Assembly: GCA_020205615.1 (NCBI GenBank)
Contig: CM035167.1
Coordinates: 30,083,130 to 30,147,129, forward strand
Length of the DNA stretch: 64,000 nucleotides
Source: Panax quinquefolius
Lineage: Eukaryota > Streptophyta > Magnoliopsida > Apiales > Araliaceae
Reading direction: 5' to 3'
Shown here: positions 55,261-64,000 of the stretch, in pieces
Position numbering within the stretch: position 1 is the stretch's first letter
How the letters are laid out: every line of letters begins with the position of its first letter
Made by a program: the position numbers and the translations under genes
Notes under the pieces: generated by a model
The model's database searches: none
The model's input: the letters and a program-made list of their open reading frames with translations, nothing else
Told to the model about the DNA's origin: nothing

Positions 55261-55640
55261 AAGGAACCCGAATGAGGTCATCACGGGTAAGTTTATCATA
55301 AACTTTAGCGAAGTCTATACCTTATTTAATACCGGTTCTACCCATTCTTTTATTTCTCCTACTTGCGCTCAACGATTAAATTTGACTCCGGAGAAATTAG
55401 ACTTTGACTTATCTGTAGAAACTCCGTTGGGAGTAACCTTCATTACATCCACTGTTTATAAGTCTTGTTTGGTTCAAATCGGTACCCTCACATTACCTGT
55501 CGATCTTATTTCATTAAAAATACCTGCATTTGACGTAATTCTAGGGATTGATTGGTTAACTACTCATCATGCAAAAATTGATTGTTTTTGTAAGATTGTT
55601 AGCTTTCATATTCCTAACCAATCTGTTATGCGAATTCAAG
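55261..55640 (+). pseudogene. Copy B: protease
   Basis: The active site reads LFNTGSTHSFISPTCAQ: the catalytic Asp has become Asn (AAT at 55328-55330). The second block [20 protein letters not shown] is intact. Loss of Asp should inactivate the enzyme. Confidence 0.87.
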
Positions 55641-56550
55641 CCACCAAACCTTTCAAATCAATCACTGTCATCTCAAGCCATAAAGCTATTCATTTATTGA
55701 AAAACGGATGTCAAGCTTTCTTAACTTATGTCACGGATCTAAACAAAAATACGACAGTTTTGAATGATATTTCTATTATTAATGAATTTCCTGACGTATT
55801 CCCTAAAGAACTTCCTGGCCTACCCCCAGAGCGTGAAATTGAATTTTGTATCGACCTTGAACACGGTACAAAACCTATTTCCAAAGCCCCATATCGAATG
55901 GCTCTATTGAACTTGAGGAGTTAAAGACCCAACTACAAGAATTGTTAGACATCGGTTTCATTCAGTCTAGTACTTCTCCTTGGGGTGCTCTACTATTATT
56001 CGTGAAAAAGAAAGATGGGAGTATGCGACTTTGTATTGATTATCGGGAGTTGAATCATGTCACCATCAAAAATAGGTACCCATTGCCACGTATTGATGAC
56101 TGTTTGACCCGGTTGCAAGGAGCCAAATTCTTTTCAAAGATTGATCTTCGTTCGGATATCACCAATTGAAGATTAGAGCAGATGACATTCCAAAGACAGC
56201 TGTCAGAACTTGGTACGGGCATTATGAATTTCTAGTCATGTCCTTTGGATTGACTAATGCTCCTAGTGCCTTCATGGATATGATGAACCGAGTATTCAAG
56301 GAATATTTGGATCACTTTGTGGTCGTCTTTATTGATTACATCCTTATTTATTCCAAAAGCCGTGAAGATCATGAAGCAACACTTGAGGTCGATACTCCAA
56401 AAAAGCCGTGAATATAAGCTTTATGTCAAGTTGAAGAAATGCGAGTTCTGGCTTGAGGAAGTAGCATTCCTTGGGCACGTGGTATCAAGTCATGGAATAT
56501 CTATTGACCCAGCAAAGATTGAAGCTATTCAAAGTTGGGTTCAACCTTAA
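55641..56550 (+). pseudogene. Copy B: reverse transcriptase
   Basis: Same blocks as copy A, but with one-base frameshifts at about 55903, 56154 and 56373. The catalytic FIDDIL is FIDYIL, as the second Asp codon is TAC (56337-56339). A TAA replaces AAA at 56548. The enzyme would be dead even without the frameshifts. Confidence 0.9.
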
Positions 56551-57162
56551 TCAGTGACTGAAGTACGTAGCTTTCTCGTCTTAGCTGGTTATTATCGGAG
56601 ATTCGTAGAAGGGTTTTCTTGAATCGCTACTCCACTAACTCAGCTGACTCGGAAAGATACAAAGTTCGGTTGGAGCGAGGAATATGAGAAGAGTTTTCAA
56701 GAACTCAAGAGGAGACTCATTTCAGATTTTGTTTTGACAATACCATCTGGTTCGGAGGGATTTGTCATCTCTGATGATGCTTCGGGCAAAGGGTTAAGAT
56801 GTGTTCTCATGCAACATGGGAAAGTCATAGCCTATGCCTCACGACAACTCAAAGAATATGAGAGGAATTATCCTACTCATGATCTAGAGTTGGCAACTGT
56901 TGTCTTCGCACTAAAGATTTGGAGGCATTACTTGTATGGGGAAAAAGTGGAGATCTTTTCGGATAAAAAAAGCCTCAAATATTTCTTCACTCAAAAGGAA
57001 CTCAACATACGACAACGACATTGGCTTGAACTGTTGAAAGATTATGATCATACCATCCAATACCATCTTGGAAAAGCGAACGTGGTAGCTAACGCACTGA
57101 GTAGAAGATCATATGCGAGGTATGAGTGCAATATTGACAACACAAAAGCCCATTTTGTGTGA
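56551..57162 (+). pseudogene. Copy B: RNase H
   Basis: RSFLVLAGYYRRFVEGF is followed by a stop (TGA for CGA at 56620). Then [20 protein letters not shown] (Tyr-Ser-Asp changed to Ser-Asp-Asp), [20 protein letters not shown], and the final [12 protein letters not shown] where Asp of VADALSR is Asn. The frame ends at 57162 after drifting. Confidence 0.88.
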
Positions 57163-57205
57163 CTTGTAAAGGATTGAGATAGAGTTAAAGACTCCAGGGA
57201 CCCAT

Positions 57206-58705
57206 GTGATGATGGCGAATATACGAGTAGAACCGACTTTAATTGATAAAGTTAAAGCTGCTCAAGCTACAGACCTGGAGCTGGTGCATATGAGGAAGAA
57301 AGTGCAAGAAGGTGCTATGCCTGAAGCAAGAATCGATGAAGAAGGAATACTTCGAGTCAACTCCAGACTTTGTGTTCCTAACGACCCTGATTTAAAGTAT
57401 AAAATCATGATGGAGGCGCACAACACACCATTTACAATCCATCATGGGAGTACGAAAATGTATCATGATCTTCGACATACATTTTGGTGGGGCAATATGA
57501 AGAGAGAGATAGCGCTATTTATCTTAAGGTGTCTAACGTGTCAACGAGTCAAGGCGGAGCATCAAGTACCAAAATGTCCATTACAACCACTTGAAATTCC
57601 AGAATGGAAGTGGGAGAACATTACCATGGATTTCGTTACTGGTCTTCCCAAGGTTTCTCAAGGCATTGATTCATTTTGGGTCATTGTTGATAGATTGACC
57701 AAATCTGCTCATTTCTTACCAATACGAGAAACTTATACACTTGAACGTCTTGCTCGTATGTACATGAATGAGATTGTAAGACTACATGGTATGCCAGTAT
57801 CCATAGTTTCTGATCGAGACCAAATATTTACTTCACAATTTTGGGTTAGTTTACAAAAAGCTATGGGCACGGATTTACGATTTAGTTCGGCATATCATCC
57901 TCAGACGGACGGACAATCAGAGAGGTCTATTCAAACTGTTGAAGATTTATTAAGACTCTGTGTTCTTGACTTCAAGGGAAGTTGGGACAAGTTCTTACTA
58001 TTGGTGGAGTTTTCTTACAACAACAGTTATCAAGCAAGTATTGGCATGGCTCCAATCGAGGCGTTATATGGAAGAAAGTGTCGTTCTCCAGTATGCTGGG
58101 ATGAGGTGGGTGAAGCAACGTTGTTGGGACCGGAGTCGGTACGTATGACTACGGAAAAGATTCAAAAAATCTGACAATGTATAAAGACCTCACAAGATCG
58201 ACAAAAGAGTTATGCTGATCTTCATCGAAAGGACGTGAAATTTGATATAGGAGATCATGTGTTGTTATGTGTTGCTCCATGCAAAGTAGTTATGAGATTT
58301 GGAAAGAGAGGAAAACTCAATTCTCGATTCATCGGCCCATTTTTAATCCTTGATCGAGTAGGAACTGTGGCCTATAGACTCGCTTTACCGCCAAGTATGT
58401 CTCGTGTTCATAATGTTTTTCACATATCCATGTTACGTAAATATGTGGAAGACCCGAACCACATTATTGAGTTAGAACCGGACGAAATAGCGGAAGATTT
58501 GACGTATGAAGAGGTTCTTGTTCAAATCTTGGATAAGAAGGAACATATTCTACGCTCCAATGTTATACCTCAAGTCAAAGTTTTGTGGAGAAACCACGAT
58601 GTTGAGGAAATGACTTGGGAGTTAGAATCTGAAATAAAATCAAGGTATCCTTACCTCTTCAATATACCCGGTACGTACCCTAATTTCGAGGGCGAAATTT
58701 CATAA
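57206..58705 (+). pseudogene. Copy B: integrase with chromodomain-like tail
   Basis: The longest open pol frame, 322 codons to 58174. Zinc-binding His72/His80 and Cys109/Cys112; catalytic Asp142 (TMDFVTG), Asp203 (VSDRDQ) and Glu239 (QSERS), giving the correct 35-residue Asp-to-Glu spacing. A TGA (58172-58174) replaces the CGA read as Arg in copy A. After it the frame reopens (58235-58705) with [20 protein letters not shown] and the chromodomain-like VKVLWRNHDVEEMTWELESE. Integrase inserts the DNA copy. The core is intact, so only the nonsense codon blocks it. Confidence 0.9.
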
Positions 58706-58715
58706 GAAGGGGAGA
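58704..58715 (+). promoter_or_regulatory. Polypurine tract of copy B
   Basis: AAGAAGGGGAGA directly before the LTR start TTGTAAAA. Confidence 0.85.
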
Positions 58716-58716
58716 T

Positions 58717-61155
58717 TGTAAAACCTCAACTTTTTGAATAAAGATGAATTTTCTATAAATATTATTTTTGAATATTATGGAGTGAAATTGATATAATGTT
58801 ATAGTTGTGGGTAATATTTATAAATTTTGCAAAATGCATAAGTTGTTATATAATATTCGATTGGTTGGGAATATTCGTTTTAACGGGAATATTAAATACA
58901 ACGACACAATCATTGGTGGACCCACAGCGGAATTATTGTCGGATTGAGAAAATGATAAAAATACTTTATGAAAATAACGGCGGAAGTTTTACTGATTAGC
59001 TGTTGAAACACACGGTGTTAAAAATACTGATAACACGTGTGGTTGCATAGTAGTAGCACGGTATTAATTATTGATGCTTACGTGATAAGTCACTCGGCTT
59101 TTTGTTGGTATTATTATGTAATAATATCTGAAAAAATCTTTTTATATAAAACAAAATACTTTTATAAAGTTATTCTATAAATAGAATATATTATATTTTA
59201 TTATGCATAGTGTTGCATAGTGTCTACATAGTGTTTTGTATAGTAAAATTTTTATATAAAAGCAGAATACTTTTTAAAAGTTATCATTTTATTAGACAAT
59301 AATTAGAATATATATTATATTTTATTATGCATAGTGTTTTGCATAGTGCACGTATATTGTTTACATAGAAAAATCTTTTATAAAATTATTCATTTTATTA
59401 GATTATAAATAGAATATATTATATTTTATTTAAAAGATTTTGCTTTAAATATGGACCCGTCGATTAAAGTAAATCAATCTGGACCATTCATGAGTTAGTT
59501 ACTTATCACGATCCATTTTTCTATAAATAGAAGCTCATTCCTTCATTATTTTCTTACGAATTCACTGAAACTCTAGAGAGATTAACTATAGAGAGAAAGA
59601 AGAAAGTATTCTGCTACTTCACTACTTATATATCCAGTACTCTTCTTTTAAGGTAGGGAATATTATTTGTTATACTCGTAAGAGGTGTTATTCTTTTGTA
59701 TTCATGAAGAGAACTTATGTTATTCCATGCTTTATTATTCTGTTGGAATACCACATATCTGTGGCTACCTATACTTGGTGACATTCTTCTATTATTCCAT
59801 CTTTACTATTATTATTACATTGGAATATCACATGCTCATGCATTTCTGTGGGACTGGTTAAAATCTTTATTATTATTACATTGGAATATCTTGTATGCGT
59901 GCTTTTTATGGGACACGATTACATCCTTATTAGTATTACATTGGAATAACACGCATGCGAAGTACCGCATGCATGGAAATTTCTTTTCTTATTCCATTCT
60001 TATTATTCTGTTGGAACATCCTGTCGGTGCGAATTTCGCCTGACCCGGTTCCGTTATTTAGTATTCTATTGGAATAACCTGTCTATGCGAAGTACCGCAT
60101 GCATGGTGATTTCTTTTGTTATTCCATTCTTTATTACACTCAGTTGGTTAAAGTTTTGACTTCTATACTCCATGAAATTAGTGGAATATCCTGATAATAG
60201 CTTCATCCGCTTCATCATGGAAATATTCTTTTCATGGAAATATTCTTCTGAGCATTCTTTACAATTTGAACGTTATTGGTTCTTGGACAAATTAATTCTT
60301 GAACTTATTTTATTAAATTCTTATATCATTGTCATCATCCTCATATTTATATTTTTTTGAAAGTCATCTGTATTTTGTAGTGCATAGATGGACTTGGTAT
60401 GATTATGACGAGGATTATTGATTGTAATCATACCGTAATATTACAAATGATGTGGTAAAAGTCCTCATTGGTCCGTAGTGCATTGATGGACAGTTGTTGG
60501 CATGATCATGACCATAAATGAATACACAAATATTCTTGGCCCGTAGTGCATGGATAATTGTGGTTGTGATACTAAAGAATATCCTTGGCCGTAGTGCAGG
60601 GGTGATTTGATGATGTGGATTATTTATTAAGCTAAGTCTCAACGATAAAAGTCATGAAAAACTTTTTAAATCATAGAAGATAGTAGATTTTATTCTCTAC
60701 TTGACTCTTCTAATGGATTGCTTATTCTGCTGCAGTTAAACTTGATGTTTGTTATATTTTATCAGTTTAACATTGTTGAAAGCTAATGATAATTTATTCT
60801 GCATTATCTTAGTCATAATATTTCTTACTAGGCTAGTTGAGCTCACCCTTTCTTTCATTGTTCTCTTCAGGAAATGAGAACGTAGCTGGGACGAGTCGGG
60901 GAACGGAGTGATGGTCCGGATGATAGTATTAGGTAGTAGTCCTCACTATTTTGTTAAATAGTGTGACAATAATTGTAATGAGGACTCCTTTTGAGTTTTT
61001 ATACTCTCTAGAAGACAGTATTTGTATTCAAACTCATAGTTTATGTTTTGTCGTATTGTACACGATAGTTGTATTATTAAGTTTTATTTGAATTCTGTAC
61101 CATGTATCTGGCGACTCAAGATGGGTGATGTATACCTAATTTTGGGGGCGTCATA
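58717..61155 (+). repeat. 3' LTR of copy B
   Basis: About 2.44 kb, TGTAAAACCTCAAC...TTTTGGGGGCGTCATA. Visibly diverged from 51437-53889 by many substitutions and short indels. TATAAATAG at 59522-59530. The terminal CACA is CATA. It is followed at once by a truncated LTR rather than by target DNA. Confidence 0.9.
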
Positions 61156-62368
61156 TTCTGTCTATGCTTTACGCATGACCAGGTTCCGTTATTTATTATT
61201 TTGTTGGAATATCCTGTCTGTTTGTTTACGCATGACCTAGTTCCATTATTTATTATTACATTGGAATAACTTTATGCATCGTAAGGCTTCATCGCATGCA
61301 CGGTGATTTTTTTGTTATTCCATTCCTTATTATACTCAGTTGGTTAATGTTTTAACTTCTATACTCAATTAAATTAGTGGAATATCCTTGATATTTGCGC
61401 TTCATCCAGTATCTTTCATGGAAATATTCTTCTGAGTATTCTTGAATTTTACTCCACAAGAAGTATCATGTTGACAATTTGGACGTTATTGATTCCTGGA
61501 TAAAATAATTCTTGAACTTGTTTTATTTAATTCTTATATCATTGTCATCATCCTCATGTTTATATTATGTTGAAAGTCATCTGTGGCCTGTAGTGCATAG
61601 ATGGACTTGGTATGATTATAACCAGGGATTATTCGGTATAATCATGACTGTAATGTTACAAATAATGTGGTAAAAGTCCTCATTGGCTCGTAGTGCACTG
61701 ATGGACAGTTGTTGGCATGATCATGACCATTAATGAATACAAAAATATTCTTGGCCCGTAGTGCAAGGATAATTATGGTCGTGATACTAAAGAATATCCT
61801 TGGCCGTAGTGCAGGGGTGATTCGATGATATGGATTATTTATTAAGTTGAGTCCCAGCGATAAAAGTGATGAAAAACCTTTTAAATCATAAAAGGTAGTA
61901 GTTTTTATTCTCTACTTGATTCTTTTAATGAATTGTTTGTTCCGCTGCAGTTAAACTTGATGTTTGTTATATTTTAACAGTTTAACACTGTTGAAGGCTA
62001 ACGATAATTTATTCTGCATTATCTTAGTCATAATATTTCTTACTGGGCTAGTTGAGCTCACCCTTTTGCTTTCATTGTTCTCTTTAGGAAATGAGAACGT
62101 AAGCAGGGACTAGTCGGGGAATGGAGTGACGGTCCAGAGGATAGCATTAGTAGTCCTCACTATTCTGTGAAATAGTGTGTTAATAAATGTATTGAGGACT
62201 TATTTTGAGTGTTGATATTGTCTTGATGACAATATTTGTATTAAAACTCACATCATATATTTTGTTGTATTTTACACAACTGTTGTATAATTAGTTTGTA
62301 TTTGTATTCAGTACCATGTATTTGGCGACTCAGAATAGGTGATGTATACATATTTTGGGGGCGTCACA
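61156..62368 (+). repeat. 5'-truncated LTR of copy C
   Basis: Begins in the middle of the ACATTGGAATA array of the LTR (matching about 60020 onward) and ends TTTTGGGGGCGTCACA. It lacks the first 1.3 kb, including the ATATTC array and TATA box, so copy C has no promoter of its own here. It is a close match to the last half of the two other LTRs. It carries the stem-loop variant TGGGC/GCTCA at 62044-62060. Confidence 0.88.
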
Positions 62369-62370
62369 GT

Positions 62371-62382
62371 TGGTATCAAAGC
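62371..62382 (+). promoter_or_regulatory. Primer-binding site of copy C
   Basis: TGGTATCAAAGC, two bases after the LTR end, same as in copy B. Confidence 0.9.
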
Positions 62383-62555
62383 TTAGGGATATGATCCCTG
62401 GCTAAGATGTGAGACAAGAACTAGGATGGGAGAGACAGGGAATTCCTTCGCTAGTATGACCTACCTAAGTTTATTTGGTATTTATTTGGTCGGTTAGAGT
62501 ATAGGGATAATATGTGATATGTTAATTAACCCTTGTTTTGTGGCAGTATTTGAAA

Positions 62556-63605
62556 ATGACATCCGAGAATGTTGAGAACATCAATGGAGCACAAGAGACC
62601 TTTGAGTCTCCACAGATCAATAATTAGGATAATGTGCATCAGGAAGGTGACAATCCTCAGGCAAACAACAACACGGACCATATGATGAATGATTGAATGT
62701 TCAGAGGCTTTATGCAATTCATGCAACATCAGGCAAGAGCGGCTCCTATCCATAATGCTGGTGGAAACACTAGCAACTCTCGGACAGTCACCGCTAAGCA
62801 GTTCAAGGAGCTGGGACCACCAGAGTTTATTGGAGAGCCAAAACCACTTAAGGCGGAATCATGGATAAAGCAGATCACCAAGATATTTGATGTCTTGGGA
62901 TGCTCCGAGGAGCAAAAGGTTCCCTTCGCCACTTTCATGTTGCGTGAAGAGGCGAATTACTGGTAGGAATCTGTAAAACGTATCCAGTCTGACGCACTCA
63001 GGATATCTTGGGAGAAGTTCTAAGAGCTATTCAACGACAAGTACTTTCCCGAGAGTATTCGTCGCATGAAAGAGGTAGAGTTCATAAAGCTGGAGCAGAA
63101 CAACATGACCGTGTCGCAATACGAAGCCAAGTTTGCCGAGTTGTCCCGGTTTGCGTCCCACTTAGTTGATAATGAGGAGAGAATGACGTGGATGTTTCTA
63201 AGAGGTTTGAAACCTGAGATACGTCAATATATTATCTCTCATAAACTATGTTTGCATTCAGATGTTGTCAATAGTAGCAGTCATCGAAGCAGTGGCAACA
63301 AATATGGAGGGAATAAACATGCCATAAATGGTAGCCACATCGGTGGTAATCATGGCCAAGACAATAAGAGTGGACATTTCAAGAAGAGGAGATTCAATAA
63401 TGATGGAAAGATGTCAGCACCAGCACCCGTCGTTAAGGAAGGAGAACGACCACCTATCATATGCTTCAAATGTGGAGGGGAGGGACACATCAGTCCAAAC
63501 TGTGCGATGCCATCCAAAGTATGCTATAATTGTGGAAGAGAAGGTCACCTAGCCCGATTTTGTCGTGCACCAAAGTCAAGTCCAGCTACGATAGAGGCAT
63601 CATAG
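62556..63605 (+). pseudogene. Copy C: gag
   Basis: Starts MTSENVENINGAQETFESPQ, with stops near 62625 and 62695. The capsid region reads KQFKELGPPEFIGEPKPLKA, SWIKQITKIFDVLGCSEEQK, then YW*ES (TAG 62964-62966, as in copy B) and KF*ELF (TAA for CAA near 63022). From 63066 it is open for 179 codons: EAKFAELSRFASHLVDNEER, two intact zinc knuckles [14 protein letters not shown] and CYNCGREGHLARFC (63463-63563). A stretch around 63268 (DVVN-SSSH) is shorter than in copy B, indicating a small deletion. Confidence 0.9.
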
Positions 63606-64000
63606 GCTGTCCCAGACAAGACAAAACCGGTAGTTCAAGGGAGAGCGTTTGTCGTGACCTCCTAGAAAGCAAGAAACCCTAACTAAGTCATCATGGGTAA
63701 GCTTATCATAAACTCTAGCAAAATATATACCTTATTTGATACCGGTTCAACCCATTCTTTTATTTCTCCTACTTGCGCTCAATGATTAATTTTGACTCCA
63801 GAGAAATTAGACTTTAACTTATCTGTGGAAACTCCGTTGGGAGAAACATTCATTACATCCACTGTTTATAAGTCTTGTTTGGTTCAAATCGGTACCCTCA
63901 CATTACTTGTCAATCTTATTTCATTAAAAATACTTTCATTTAATGTGATTCTAGGGATAGATTGGTTAACTACTCATCATGCAAAAATTGATTATTTTCG
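63606..64000 (+). pseudogene. Copy C: protease (cut by window end)
   Basis: The active site LFDTGSTHSFISP is intact (GAT at 63738-63740). TAG at 63663-63665 and a TAA near 63686 lie just upstream; TGA at 63783-63785 is in the CAQ*LIL position. The second block reads [16 protein letters not shown] at the window edge. Pol beyond 64000 is unseen. Confidence 0.87.

Noticed and set aside
43113..58705. Endogenous plant pararetrovirus (caulimovirid) origin of the RT/RNase H
   Set aside because: LTRs, target duplications, primer-binding sites, integrase and chromodomain-like tail identify Ty3/gypsy retrotransposons; no movement-protein-like frame was seen.

Overview
This is a plant nuclear repeat region, most likely from a eudicot, and I see no complete host gene in it. 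The evidence is transposon lineages found in plants (Ty3/gypsy Tekay/Del-type chromoviruses, Athila-like and Tat/Ogre-like elements, a Ty1/copia element, a CACTA DNA transposon), AT-rich noncoding DNA, and coding remnants full of stops and frameshifts. No bacterial or organellar gene order is visible. Genus cannot be decided from the sequence.

Layout. (1) 1-13990: an Athila-like, apparently non-autonomous retrotransposon on the minus strand. Its right-hand (5') LTR is about 12306-13990, its primer-binding site 12282-12299, and gag-protease remains lie at 9766-12092. Pol is absent. A decayed 'putative plant transposon protein' ORF lies at 7943-9016, and a duplicated 3' noncoding/U3 block at 4.4-8 kb. 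Its left LTR is split by a 3.3-kb solo LTR (777-4088, target duplication TCTGA). (2) 14199-37305: a CACTA transposon with its left terminus at 14199. It carries one captured TPR exon and transposase remnants, and is interrupted by a full-length Tekay-like element on the minus strand (16013-36419, target duplication CACCA). That element is itself interrupted, inside its gag zinc-knuckle codons, by a decayed copia element (21870-30912, target duplication ATAAC). (3) 37305-43112: a Tat/Ogre-like fragment on the minus strand (gag, protease, RT, primer-binding site and a stub of LTR), truncated at both ends. (4) 43113-64000: a plus-strand tandem of one Tekay-like family, ordered internal A - LTR - internal B - LTR - truncated LTR - internal C, with C running off the window. 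Copy A is interrupted by a 4.7-kb solo LTR (44574-49278, target duplication GAAGT).

Relative order of events follows from the nesting: copia is younger than the minus-strand Tekay element, which is younger than the CACTA; the two solo LTRs are younger than the copies they interrupt. Each pol copy examined has a broken catalytic motif or nonsense codons, so nothing here looks autonomously active. The most interesting signals are noncoding: a short stem-loop at matching positions in four different Tekay-type LTR families, a phased GAATATTC array in one LTR family, a very divergent GC-rich island between otherwise similar LTRs, hairpin-forming repeats in the 4.7-kb solo LTR, an extra coiled-coil ORF ahead of gag, and a captured TPR exon with both splice sites. 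All comparisons were made by eye; no alignment or database search was run.
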